Shown here: in pieces, positions 16,042 through 24,457 of the stretch
Layout of the letters: each line of letters starts with the position of its first letter
Numbering within the stretch: position 1 is the stretch's first letter
NCBI GenBank assembly: GCA_003168355.1
Contig: PMSQ01000131.1
Span: forward strand, 1-36,359
DNA: 36,359 bases
From: Acidobacteriaceae bacterium
GTDB lineage: Bacteria > Acidobacteriota > Terriglobia > Terriglobales > Acidobacteriaceae
Direction of reading: 5' to 3'
The notes under the pieces: generated by a model
Database searches by the model: none
What the model was told of the DNA's origin: nothing
Seen by the model: only the letters and a program-made list of their open reading frames with translations
Translations under genes and position numbers: made by a program

Positions 16042-17406
16042 TTAGGAGCGTGGCGGAAAATGCGGCTGCAACAAAGACGCCTTCAGCGTGATCAAGCGAA
16101 CGTTAACCTCAGGGTTCGAGCGCAGACGGTGGAGGGCCTCGGCCACCAAAACGTACAGCACCGAACCAAGAAACCCGGACAGGATCAAGAGGGCAACGAT
16201 TAAAGTTCGTGGCGGCGAAGATTTCCGGTCGGGCGCGATGGCGGGATCGAGCACCTGGATCACAGCGGCGGTCTTTGCCTCGTCCATCCGCGCGGCCTCA
16301 TACTGCTTGGCCAGCATCTCAAAGATCGCCTCGGAGTACTTTAAGTCGCGCAGTTTGCGGACGTACTGCAGCCCGGCTTCCGGAACGCTGCCGGTGGGAA
16401 GCTCGACGTCGCCCGGTAGCCCGCCTTGCTTTTCGAGCAGCGCCAGTTGCGCCCGCAGGCCGGAGAGTTGCTCTTCGCCGAGCCTTACGTCGGGATTCTG
16501 CTCGGTCGAGAACAGCCGCATGGCATGCAATTCCACCTCTTTCGCCGCGATGAGCGCCCGCAGTTTCACCACCGAGTCGATGATGGCCTTGGCCTGGCCA
16601 TCCAGCTGGATTAGGCCGGTCTTCTGTTCGGTCTCTTTCAAGGCCTGTTCCGCATCGGCCAGATTATTTTTGGCCAGCTCCAGTTGCCGCTCGAAAAACA
16701 GACGCCGTTGTCCGGCTTCGGTTACGGCGAGGTCTTGCGTCAGCTGGCGCAATTCGTCCACATAGGCATTGGCGATCTGGGGGGCGCGGTCGCGGTCTTT
16801 GTCCTCGACCGAGATGGTGACGAACCCCTCCTTGCCGACCACAATGGCGCTTGCCTCTTCGAGGTCCCGGCGGGCATCCGACATTCTCCGGTCGCGATAG
16901 ACCCGGAGCAGATCGAAGCGGCGGATCAATTCGTCTTCGGCGGTGCGGCTGCGCAGCATCCCCACGTAAAGGTCGTTTGGATTCTTCAGTCCCAGGTCTT
17001 TCTGGGCCATGGCCGCCATCGGCCCCAGGGCGCCCAGTTGCCCGATCATCGAGGCGGCCAGGGACTGGCTTTGCTGCGGCGGCAGGATGGTCGCCGTGGC
17101 GGTGTAGCGATTGGGCAACAGCAGCGCAACGGCAGTGGAGACAAGGGCCGCGCCCCACGTGGCGGAAAGGATGAGCCGCTTCCGCCGGGAGAGAATGATC
17201 AGCAAATCGAGGATGCGGGCCTCGCCGGGCTCGCCGCGGGCCAGGTCCGACGCCGGCCGCAAACTCTGGGTTGCGGATACAACAGTTGCAGCTTCCAGCT
17301 TCGCCAACCCAGCGGCCGCAGGTGCAACCGTGTCATCGGCTATAGTCCCGCGCATGATGGGCTCGACGGCCATGGTTTGCAGTTCGGTCGTGGTCATCCG
17401 ATTCAT
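16042..17406 (-). CDS. Wzz/GNVR-type chain-length determinant, no kinase domain
   Basis: 454 residues. A Wzz domain begins near residue 64 (EARILDLLIILSRRKRLIL) with TM1 at about 78-97 and the PNRYTATATILPP turn. A long periplasmic coiled-coil region follows (about 220-350, QLELAKNNLADAEQALKETE), then a GNVR-like segment and TM2 (TLIVALLILSGFLGSVLYVLVAE). The protein ends about 30 residues after TM2, so it lacks the cytoplasmic tyrosine-kinase domain of Wzc proteins. It would control polymer length with Wzy and contact the export protein. The polar N-terminal extension (1-60) is unusual. Gap to the SLBB gene: 10 bases. Confidence 0.92.
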   Translation of the reverse strand: MNRMTTTELQTMAVEPIMRGTIADDTVAPAAAGLAKLEAATVVSATQSLRPASDLARGEPGEARILDLLIILSRRKRLILSATWGAALVSTAVALLLPNRYTATATILPPQQSQSLAASMIGQLGALGPMAAMAQKDLGLKNPNDLYVGMLRSRTAEDELIRRFDLLRVYRDRRMSDARRDLEEASAIVVGKEGFVTISVEDKDRDRAPQIANAYVDELRQLTQDLAVTEAGQRRLFFERQLELAKNNLADAEQALKETEQKTGLIQLDGQAKAIIDSVVKLRALIAAKEVELHAMRLFSTEQNPDVRLGEEQLSGLRAQLALLEKQGGLPGDVELPTGSVPEAGLQYVRKLRDLKYSEAIFEMLAKQYEAARMDEAKTAAVIQVLDPAIAPDRKSSPPRTLIVALLILSGFLGSVLYVLVAEALHRLRSNPEVNVRLITLKASLLQPHFPPRS

Positions 17407-17416
17407 AGAACGACCA

Positions 17417-19957
17417 TTATTGAATGACCCTCACCGCCGCGGCGCCCAGGGCAAATTGCGAGAAGACCTGGCTCCAATCGCGCAAGCCCTTAAGCAAAGC
17501 CCCCTGGTTCAAGCGCTCCGGCACCACAATGGCGTCGCCGGGCATCAGCCGAAGCGAACCGAAGCCTCCATTCCACAAACCCTTGACCGACTGCTTGCTC
17601 AAGACCGAGCCGTCAGCCCGGATGACAAACATTCGGCTCCGGTCGGCTTCGCGCGTAGGCCCGCCCGCCCGCTTCAGATAGTCGTCCAGCCGCTCGTCCC
17701 GCCGGTAGAGAAAAGAATTCTTGTTGTATACCGCACCCAGCATCTCGACGGTTGCGGGGCGATAGGGGACCACGAAGCGGTCGCCATCTTCGAGTGCGAT
17801 CTCCGGCAGGTCATTCACCGCCGTGGAGTTTGGCGTCAAATCGAGGACCACGCGCCCGGTCGCCTTCACTTCCCGCAACCTCTCCACAAGTTGCCGTTGC
17901 GCTTCCAGTTTGGCGTGTTTTTCGGTGGCGTCCTCGGGATTGGCGCCCGAGGACGCCAGAGCATTGCGGGAGATGTCTTCCTCCAGCTTCTCGATCAGCT
18001 GATCCAACCCCTTCTGCTGCTCGAAGCGCACCGATTCGCGGGTAAATTCGGCCCCATAGAGATAGGCGTTCGGGGTAAATCCGCCGACGCGTTCCACCAA
18101 ATGGCGGACGGTCTCGCCGGCTTCCGCCCGGTAGACGCCGGCCGCTTGAAACTCCCCCTCCAGGCGCACGAACTTGCTCTGTTTTTCGAGGGGAACCGCG
18201 AGATCGCTCTGCGAGAAGATGGTTATGACGTCGCCCGGTTCAAGCTCCAGGTTATTTTGCGCGTCCCCTTGCAGCACCAATTTCCCCAGATTGAAAGGGA
18301 TCAGCCGCGTCGTCAGGTCCTCCGGGTTCAGCCGCTGAATGACGGCATAGTCCCAGTTGATCTCCGGAGCGTTGCGCGCGATCTGATTTCTCAGTTTCGC
18401 CGTCGTGCTCTCGGTCGCCGCTCTCGCCGAGGCCGGCTGTTTGTCGAACCGGTCCTCGCTGGGCTCGCCGGCCCGCTCGTCGCCGCTCGCGCTCGGATCT
18501 GCCACGGGATTGGTATCGCGCCCGTCATCGGCTGCGCCGGGCTGGCCAACTCTCTTGTCCGGGTTCGCCAGCGGGTTGGTGGCGCGCCAGTAGTCGCGGG
18601 CGATCTGTTGCTCCCCGCGCTCGCCGGCGCCCGCCACCCAGTTGGTGGCGCGCCAGTAGTCGCGGGTGACCAGAGCATCCTGGTCCGGGATCACATCCTT
18701 CAGACGCATGCCGCTGTGCCATTCCATGCGCCCGGGATGCGCCACGTTTCCCCGCAGGGTCACGGCGTTTTGAAAGCGGGGAGAAAGCGAAAAGATGCGG
18801 ACTACGTCCCCATCCTTCACCACCCGCTCCAAACCTTGTCCCGCAAGGGGAAATTCCTCGACCCGGCGGGTGCCGCGGTTCTCGACGTGTTCGACCACCG
18901 CTTTTTGTCCATCCGCCGTCGTGGCCAGCCCTCCGGCCATTTCAATTGCCTTTGCCAGGGTGGTTGCTTCCTGCAGCTCGTAAATCGCCGGCATATTCAC
19001 GCTGCCTGCGATGGCGATGGAGGGCCCGATGGGCGGGATATAGATCACGTCCCCGGGCAACAATCTCGCGTCTTTGGATTTGTCCCCCCGTAACAGCAGG
19101 TCATAGAGATCGAATTCCGTGATCACGCGGTTTTCCCGTTTCAGCTGGATGCGCCGCATGGATCCTGTGGCCGAGGGTCCGCCCGAGGCGAACAGCGCAT
19201 TGACCAGCGTGCACAGGGAGCTGACGGTGTAACTTCCCGGACGCCGCGCCTGGCCCACCACAAACACCTGAATGGATCGCAGCTGTCCCAGGCTGACCGT
19301 CAAATCGAAATTACGGAATACTCTCCCAATCGCGGTCCGGAAATACCCCGACAGCTGCTGGTATTTCAATCCGGCCACGGAGAGCGCTCCCACCTTCGGC
19401 AGAAACACCTCGCCTCCCCGGTCGACCATCAGTTTGTCGTTCAGATCGATCTGTCCCCAGGCCCGGATCAGGATCTCGTCTCCCGGTCCGATCTCGTAAT
19501 CGTCGGTCACCGGAATCCGGTCAACGGGCGCGAAGGTAGTGGGGACGCGGTCAAACAGGCTGTAGCCATAAATGGGCAGCCTGCGCCCGACGGAGCTGGC
19601 GACAAACTCTTCAAATTCGCTGGGCTCAGAAATCACTTCCCTCTTCCCGGGAAAGACGCGGCTCCCAGCGCGGCCTGGTTCTTCAGCCTGATTCTGTTCT
19701 TCGTTGCCATTGTTGTAGCCGTCGTTTCTGTCAGGCACGGTCCGATCGGGACGCTGTGGCCCTTGATTCCCGGCCATGCCGCCGGCTGGAGTATCGCCTC
19801 CGGAGTTCCTGGGATTGTTCGTACAGTCGTCATCCACGCACTGCGAATCACTGGAGGCCGGCGTGCCCATCGGAGATTGAGCCGCCCCGACTCCGGACAG
19901 TGCCAGCACGCCGACCAGCGCCGATCCTATCCAGCTGAGCCTGCGTCCGGCCGGCAT
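17417..19957 (-). CDS. SLBB-domain polysaccharide export protein (Wza-like)
   Basis: 846 residues from the ATG at 19957, where MPAGRRLSWIGSALVGVLAL and a GAAQ cleavage site form a signal peptide. Earlier in-frame ATGs at 20038-20053 lie just after the upstream stop and are possible. After a Gly/Asn/Gln-rich linker comes the Poly_export domain (about 150-225, YEIGPGDEILIRAWG), followed by several SLBB domains (FVVGQARRPGSY; IAGSVNMPAIYEL; LRGNVAHPGRM; and later LEGEFQAAGVYRAEAGET and LGAVYNKNSFLYR). A coiled region lies near 640-720. It forms the export channel for the polysaccharide. The linker after the third SLBB domain is expanded by a repeat (see the repeat entry). It is far longer than E. 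coli Wza (about 380 residues) and has no lipobox. Confidence 0.92.
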   Translation of the reverse strand: MPAGRRLSWIGSALVGVLALSGVGAAQSPMGTPASSDSQCVDDDCTNNPRNSGGDTPAGGMAGNQGPQRPDRTVPDRNDGYNNGNEEQNQAEEPGRAGSRVFPGKREVISEPSEFEEFVASSVGRRLPIYGYSLFDRVPTTFAPVDRIPVTDDYEIGPGDEILIRAWGQIDLNDKLMVDRGGEVFLPKVGALSVAGLKYQQLSGYFRTAIGRVFRNFDLTVSLGQLRSIQVFVVGQARRPGSYTVSSLCTLVNALFASGGPSATGSMRRIQLKRENRVITEFDLYDLLLRGDKSKDARLLPGDVIYIPPIGPSIAIAGSVNMPAIYELQEATTLAKAIEMAGGLATTADGQKAVVEHVENRGTRRVEEFPLAGQGLERVVKDGDVVRIFSLSPRFQNAVTLRGNVAHPGRMEWHSGMRLKDVIPDQDALVTRDYWRATNWVAGAGERGEQQIARDYWRATNPLANPDKRVGQPGAADDGRDTNPVADPSASGDERAGEPSEDRFDKQPASARAATESTTAKLRNQIARNAPEINWDYAVIQRLNPEDLTTRLIPFNLGKLVLQGDAQNNLELEPGDVITIFSQSDLAVPLEKQSKFVRLEGEFQAAGVYRAEAGETVRHLVERVGGFTPNAYLYGAEFTRESVRFEQQKGLDQLIEKLEEDISRNALASSGANPEDATEKHAKLEAQRQLVERLREVKATGRVVLDLTPNSTAVNDLPEIALEDGDRFVVPYRPATVEMLGAVYNKNSFLYRRDERLDDYLKRAGGPTREADRSRMFVIRADGSVLSKQSVKGLWNGGFGSLRLMPGDAIVVPERLNQGALLKGLRDWSQVFSQFALGAAAVRVIQ
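18576..18666. repeat. In-frame 25-bp direct repeat in the SLBB gene
   Basis: The same 25-mer, beginning TTGGTGGCGCGCCAGTAGTC, occurs at 18576-18600 and 18642-18666, 66 bases (22 codons) apart. On the minus strand it encodes RDYWRATN twice, and a weaker third copy (RDTNPVADP) follows. The first copy belongs to the conserved domain edge; the second starts an Ala/Asp/Pro/Glu-rich insertion of about 75 residues. Confidence 0.85.
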
Positions 19958-20055
19958 GGCCTCACCGGCGCCTCTTGGCAGCTTGGACAATTGGCCTCCG
20001 AACCTGTGTCTTTGTCCGGCCGGTTTTTCCGGCGTCATCATTCCCAACATCATCG

Positions 20056-21846
20056 TTATGGTTTCCGGTGCCACTGCGGCTTTCGCAGCTTGCGCCACTT
20101 CGGGTGGTAAGTGAGTTCCACCGAGGCCACGGTGTCCGGTCCGGCCAACGGCAACAGGACGGGAAAATTCCAGCGTTCGTACTGGAGAAATGTGGCGATC
20201 TCCACCTCCCGGCGCAGGGGAAAAGTCGCACGCGCAGAGAAATCCTGAATGTCTCCACCTTTGGGAATAAAATTGGAGTCGACATGGGCTTTGCGATATC
20301 CCAGTTGCAGCGGGCTGCGGGGAGAAAGCCAATCGGTGGTCCACACCTGCAGTCCGCGGCCCTCCCGGCCCACCCAGGAACCGAGCAGTTGGCCTCCATT
20401 GGTATAAGCATCGTGATAGGCGCCGTTGTAATAGAAGAATTTGCCCGCCCGATCAGCCACCGATGGCGGGTCGGACCAGACCGCCTCGAGGCGGAAATCA
20501 AGCTTCGGGACCCGCGGAATCTGCGGCAGGTAAATGCCCGGATTCATCAGCGATCGTTGCGGTGCCGACAGGGGCGAAGGATCATCGTCGGTCAGCCCAT
20601 CGTTATAGAGGACCATCCATTTCCGCAGGCTGGGAATGCGATAGCTGAAATCAAAGCCGCCGCGACGGTCGCCCACGTCCGCCGGACTACCGGGTATAGT
20701 GGCGTTGTTGTCTCCCACACTTACAAAGCCTCTCCAGAACATGCGGGCCGTCACCGGTTTGAAGATGATGGTGCGCGAGAATCCGAACTCGAGGTTGCGC
20801 GTGGGCTTGAGACTTACCTTCTGCCCGTCGATGGCCGGGTTCGGCGGGTAGTGATGCCCGGCCATGAGGCCGGCGAAGAATTCCCAGCGCATCGGGCCCA
20901 GCCAACTGAAGAAGCTAGGCAGTCTCCAGGGCGAAGGATTGGTCAGGCGCAGCATGTCCATGGGAATCGCGTTGTCGCTGTACATCGGCGGTCCGGCCTG
21001 CCCCGGTCCCCACCACAGACTCTGGTAGCCGACCGATACCTGAATACTCTTGAAGTTCCACGCGGCATAGGCGTCCAGGAGGCGAAACTGATCGATGACC
21101 GCGGTGTGGATCGGAAGTTGCGGCGGGGTCACGTCGATGGTGCCGATCAGATCCTCGACCGACTGGCTGTAGGGGGGGAGCGCCGCGGCGCGCTGATACT
21201 CGCCGCGGACATAGAATGCCACCGGCCCGGCCGATCCCCACACCGAAGCCCCGCTCACCACGTTTGAGCCCTGGCCGTAGGGGCGGCCGTAGTCGTTGAA
21301 GAGGGTCTCGCCAAAGTGATAACTGTCGTCGAGCGGCGTGCCCGCGATGCCCGTGTATCGGGCGTAAATGCTGTCAAGGCGGATCTCCGAACTTCCGGAC
21401 CCGTGCCAGCGTTCGAGTTCGGTCGAGAACTCCGCAGCCAGTGCCGCATAAAGCCGCTGCGCCTCCGAGGGATGTTTGTCGTCAGCGCCCAAGCTGTCGA
21501 TGCCTAAATCCTCACCCGCGGCCGCGATGATCCGGGCGCACTCCATGCGCGTCCAGGGCCGCAGATTGGCGAAGGCACTCGGCGCATACCCCAACCCCGC
21601 TAGGCGGTCAAACGCAGCGTAGACCCACGAATCCAGGGGGACGTAAGGCGACGCGAACCGGAATGGAACACGTACTGCCGGCTCTTTCCTTTCGAAATCT
21701 TTTTTGCAGTTGTCTTCTCTTGGTCGGGTGCAGGGTTTGTGAATTTCACTTTGGGATGCGCAGCCGACGCTCACTGCCCAGACCATGAACACGGTTGCCG
21801 TCGCCGCTCGGCAACGCTCGCTTCGGAACCTGGTCTGGAGAAACAT
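20056..21846 (-). CDS. Wzi-like capsule assembly outer-membrane protein
   Basis: 596 residues from the ATG at 21846. The N-terminal hydrophobic segment (ATVFMVWAVSVGC) fits a signal peptide, perhaps a lipoprotein type because of the VGC. A helical region of about 100 residues (VYAAFDRLAGLGYAPSAFAN; WTRMECARII) precedes a beta-rich part with alternating aromatic strands: YAAWNFKSIQVSVGYQSLWWGPGQ, then MDMLRLTNPSPW, and LEFGFSRTIIFKPVT. This is the pattern of the Caps_assemb_Wzi family, an outer-membrane barrel that holds or organises capsule polysaccharide at the surface. It starts 4 bases after the stop of the NusG-like gene and ends before the SLBB gene. An earlier start at 21927 would overlap the NusG-like gene. 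Confidence 0.9.
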   Translation of the reverse strand: MFLQTRFRSERCRAATATVFMVWAVSVGCASQSEIHKPCTRPREDNCKKDFERKEPAVRVPFRFASPYVPLDSWVYAAFDRLAGLGYAPSAFANLRPWTRMECARIIAAAGEDLGIDSLGADDKHPSEAQRLYAALAAEFSTELERWHGSGSSEIRLDSIYARYTGIAGTPLDDSYHFGETLFNDYGRPYGQGSNVVSGASVWGSAGPVAFYVRGEYQRAAALPPYSQSVEDLIGTIDVTPPQLPIHTAVIDQFRLLDAYAAWNFKSIQVSVGYQSLWWGPGQAGPPMYSDNAIPMDMLRLTNPSPWRLPSFFSWLGPMRWEFFAGLMAGHHYPPNPAIDGQKVSLKPTRNLEFGFSRTIIFKPVTARMFWRGFVSVGDNNATIPGSPADVGDRRGGFDFSYRIPSLRKWMVLYNDGLTDDDPSPLSAPQRSLMNPGIYLPQIPRVPKLDFRLEAVWSDPPSVADRAGKFFYYNGAYHDAYTNGGQLLGSWVGREGRGLQVWTTDWLSPRSPLQLGYRKAHVDSNFIPKGGDIQDFSARATFPLRREVEIATFLQYERWNFPVLLPLAGPDTVASVELTYHPKWRKLRKPQWHRKP

Positions 21847-21850
21847 TGCT

Positions 21851-22495
21851 TCAGCGAGGCGCGCATTGCCTGGTTTGGGCGAAGGGCTGGCCAGGGCGAC
21901 CTGGCAGGACGGTGCGGTATGGCGCAATTTGCGCCGGTTCCAAATCGTCGGCGTCTACCTCCACCGCTACACTTTGCATGATCACGTCCAGCGCCAGCAC
22001 CATGCGAAAGTTGTTTTTCTTGCGCACCAGCACGCCTTCCATCCCCATCATGGCTCCAGCCTTGATGCGGACTCGCTCCCCGATGACGAGATAAGGATGT
22101 GGTTCTATTTTTCGCCGCCCGAGACCGCTGCGGAGCGCCTCGATTTCAAGATCAGGCAATGGCGTGGGCCTTCTTCCAAAACCAACCAGCGACAGCACAC
22201 CCGGCACTTCGAGTATTCGGACGCGCTCCCGCGAGGCCATGCGCACAAACACGTAATTGGGAAACAGGGGCAGCTCGACCACCGCTTCGCAACGGTTCCT
22301 CCAGCGGTGGCGCGCAGCATAGAGAGGCAAAAACGATTCGATCTGGCGCCCGGCCAAGTGCAAGGCCACACGTTTTTCATGATGCGAACAGGTGTATACC
22401 GCAAACCAATGGGTACAAAACCCTTGCGCCGCGGCCGACTCAGGCGACTCCCCGTGTTCTGCTGCCCAACCCGTCTGCATGACTTGCGTTTCCAT
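21851..22495 (-). CDS. Specialised NusG paralogue (RfaH/LoaP/UpxY-like antiterminator)
   Basis: 214 residues. After a 25-residue leader, an NGN domain runs about 28-125 (THWFAVYTCSHHEKRVALHL; FPNYVFVRM; VPGVLSLVGFG) and a KOW motif follows at 139-157 (GERVRIKAGAMMGMEGVLV). It binds RNA polymerase and, in known paralogues, suppresses pausing or termination along one long operon. Here it is the first gene of a 12-gene polysaccharide operon, the position of UpxY-type regulators in Bacteroides and LoaP in Firmicutes. There is no clear ribosome site before the ATG at 22495; GGAA lies before the ATG at 22480. A hairpin lies just upstream of the start. Confidence 0.93.
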   Translation of the reverse strand: METQVMQTGWAAEHGESPESAAAQGFCTHWFAVYTCSHHEKRVALHLAGRQIESFLPLYAARHRWRNRCEAVVELPLFPNYVFVRMASRERVRILEVPGVLSLVGFGRRPTPLPDLEIEALRSGLGRRKIEPHPYLVIGERVRIKAGAMMGMEGVLVRKKNNFRMVLALDVIMQSVAVEVDADDLEPAQIAPYRTVLPGRPGQPFAQTRQCAPR

Positions 22496-22849
22496 TTTGA
22501 ATGAAGCTTCGCTAGCCCCGCTTAGCGAAGTTCGGTTAGAACTTTCATATTCAAGTGACTGCCAGCCCCCTCTATTGCACTTACCCTGCCATCACTGCTG
22601 AGCCTCCTGCACTTGTGCTTCTCCCTTCTACTCAATGAGGTTACGAATTAGCCTGCGCTCAGCTCTCTGCGATTCCCAGTGCGGGAGCCTGAATCGGGTT
22701 TGTCGTTCTAAATCAGCATTTGTCGCGCGGAGGCAAACACGTTCCCAAGACTTGACGTCAACGGAAATATTGGAGAAGACTTCGAGCTGAATGCAAAAGA
22801 ACTTTCGGACCAAGTGGACAATGCAAAGGAGACGACGTAAAGTCTGCCT
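22496..22849. other. Divergent control region of the polysaccharide operon and the acyl-CoA ligase gene, 354 bases
   Basis: No gene is supported here. The minus-strand frame that crosses it (22628-23041) overlaps the ligase gene antisense and looks noncoding. It holds the leader of the polysaccharide operon with one strong hairpin (22507-22530), a 10-bp palindrome TTGACGTCAA (22752-22761) that could be an operator, and AAAGGAG about 17 bases before the ligase GTG. I could not assign a convincing -35/-10 pair on either strand. Confidence 0.5.
22507..22530 (-). promoter_or_regulatory. Leader hairpin just upstream of the NusG-like gene
   Basis: The perfect 8-bp inverted repeat CTTCGCTA (22507-22514) / TAGCGAAG (22523-22530) has an 8-base GC-rich loop and can be extended by two weaker pairs (22505-22506 with 22531-22532). 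It ends about 11 bases before the ATG at 22495, in the transcript leader. It may cover the ribosome site or act as an RNA recruitment element for the antiterminator. No T-tract follows in the direction of transcription, so it is not a clear terminator. Confidence 0.5.
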
Positions 22850-24457
22850 GTGATCAGTCGCGCCAGCCGTCTTCCCTTCATTGCTCACGCCCAGCGGCAT
22901 GGCAAACGCACCGCTGTAGTCGATTCGCAAGGGTCCTTCGCCTACAACGAATTGCTGGATGCGTCCTCGCGGGTAGCGACAGCCTTGCTCGCTAGCCGCA
23001 ACGACGATCAACGCAACGAGGCTCAGCGCAACAAAGTTCAACGCAGCGACCTGCAGGAAGATCGCGTGGCCTTTCTGATCACGCCGGGCTTTCCGTGGGT
23101 TGCGGTGCAGTGGGGGATTTGGCGCGCAGGTGGTGTTGCCGTCCCGTTGCCGCTCAACTCTACAAGGCCGGAGCTGGAATTCTTTATCGACGATGCCCAG
23201 GCTTCGGCCCTGGTGTTCGATGCTCAGGCCGCTTCCCTGCTAGCGCCAATCGCCGCCGCTCGCGGCATTCGCGCTTTGCCGTATGAGCAACTTCTCCCGC
23301 GCCAATCACCTGACTTACCGGACATCGTGCCAGATATCACCTCGGACGTCGCTCCGGACATCGCCAGCGATCGGCGCGCCATGATTCTCTACACCAGCGG
23401 CACGACCAGCCGTCCAAAGGGCGTGGTCACAACCCATGCCAACGTTGCCGCACAGATCGAGACCCTGCTAGAGGCTTGGGAATGGTCGCCCGACGATCGC
23501 ATTCTTCTGTGCCTGCCTCTGCACCACGTGCATGGAATCATCAACGTCGTTTCCTGCGCGCTGTGGTCAGGCGCGACCTGCCACATGCTGCCGCGCTTCG
23601 ACGCGAATGCCGTATGGGATTGCATCGCGAGCGGCGGCGTAACTCTGTTCATGGCGGTGCCCACGGTTTACGTGAAGCTGATCGCCGCCTGGGACGAGGC
23701 TTCGCCGCAGCGCCGCGCGGAGCTGAGCCAGGCGTGCTTCCGTTTGCGCTTGATGGTCTCAGGCTCGGCAGCCCTGCCGGTGAGCACGCTCCACCGCTGG
23801 AAAGAAATCAGCGGACACATACTACTCGAGCGCTACGGTATGACGGAGATCGGCATGGCGCTATCGAACTCTTTACGCGGCGAGCGCATTCCGGGCAGCG
23901 TCGGAAGACCGCTGCCGGGCGTCGAAGTTCAGCTTATCGGAGAAAATGGCGCGCTGGTTTCCCCAGGGACGCCGGGCGAGATCGAAGTCCGTGGTCCAAG
24001 CGTCTTCGGGGAATACTGGAGACAACCCGAGGCCACTCGCGCCGCCTTCCGCCGTGGCTGGTTCCGCACCGGCGATACTGCAGTTGTGGAGAACGACCTC
24101 TATCGCATTCTCGGCCGCACCAACATTGATATCCTCAAGACAGGTGGCCACAAGGTGTCCGCGCTGGAGATTGAGGAAACGCTGCGCGAACATCCCGCCG
24201 TTGCCGAGTGTGCCGTGGTCGGCGTAGCCGACCCGGAGTGGGGCGAGCGCGTCGCCGCGGCCGTGGTGCTCAATAAGGGTGACGCTCTCGATCTGCCATC
24301 CCTTCGAATCTGGGCTAAGGATTTGCTGGCCCCTCACAAAGTTCCTTCGCTTCTTCTGGTGCTGGATGCGCTTCCGCGCAACGCAATGGGAAAGGTAATG
24401 AAGCCAGCAGTCGCGGCGTTGTTTCCAACCGCGGCCCGCGGCGATTCCATCCCCTAG
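22850..24457 (+). CDS. Class I adenylate-forming acyl-CoA synthetase, malonyl-CoA synthetase (MatB/ACSF3) type
   Basis: 535 residues. P-loop YTSGTTSRPKG (181-191), RYGMTEIGMALSN (328-340), ERIPGSVGRPLPGVEV (345-360), TGD (407-409), LGRTNIDILKTGGHKVS hinge (421-437) and the C-terminal catalytic Lys near NAMGKVMK (511-518). The RYGMTEIGMALSN and GSVGRPLPGVEV stretches match malonyl/methylmalonyl-CoA synthetases better than long-chain fatty-acyl ligases. It would activate a short dicarboxylate with ATP and CoA in the cytosol; substrate is inferred. Two low-complexity insertions are odd: a 5-residue tandem repeat (53-67) and a PDI/SD-rich stretch (about 154-174). The start is a GTG and its ribosome site is weak or distant. 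A downstream MFS gene may import the substrate. Confidence 0.85.
   Translation: MISRASRLPFIAHAQRHGKRTAVVDSQGSFAYNELLDASSRVATALLASRNDDQRNEAQRNKVQRSDLQEDRVAFLITPGFPWVAVQWGIWRAGGVAVPLPLNSTRPELEFFIDDAQASALVFDAQAASLLAPIAAARGIRALPYEQLLPRQSPDLPDIVPDITSDVAPDIASDRRAMILYTSGTTSRPKGVVTTHANVAAQIETLLEAWEWSPDDRILLCLPLHHVHGIINVVSCALWSGATCHMLPRFDANAVWDCIASGGVTLFMAVPTVYVKLIAAWDEASPQRRAELSQACFRLRLMVSGSAALPVSTLHRWKEISGHILLERYGMTEIGMALSNSLRGERIPGSVGRPLPGVEVQLIGENGALVSPGTPGEIEVRGPSVFGEYWRQPEATRAAFRRGWFRTGDTAVVENDLYRILGRTNIDILKTGGHKVSALEIEETLREHPAVAECAVVGVADPEWGERVAAAVVLNKGDALDLPSLRIWAKDLLAPHKVPSLLLVLDALPRNAMGKVMKPAVAALFPTAARGDSIP
23006..23050. repeat. 15-bp tandem repeat, three copies, inside the acyl-CoA ligase gene
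   Basis: GATCAACGCAACGAG (23006-23020), GCTCAGCGCAACAAA (23021-23035) and GTTCAACGCAGCGAC (23036-23050) are degenerate copies of a 15-mer. They encode DQRNE, AQRNK and VQRSD in frame, giving a charged insertion near the N-terminus of the ligase. Confidence 0.8.

Noticed and set aside
17111-19093. 660-codon open frame on the plus strand
   Set aside because: It is antisense to the Wzz and SLBB genes, which have clear domains; its translation shows no recognisable fold.
19975-21267. 430-codon open frame on the plus strand
   Set aside because: It lies antisense to the Wzi-like gene. Its translation is Arg/Gly/His-rich without domains, as expected of a shadow frame in high-GC DNA.
22628-23041. 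Minus-strand frame with a hydrophobic start in the 22496-22849 region
   Set aside because: Its N-terminal half is antisense to the start of the ligase gene and the rest shows no domain or ribosome site.
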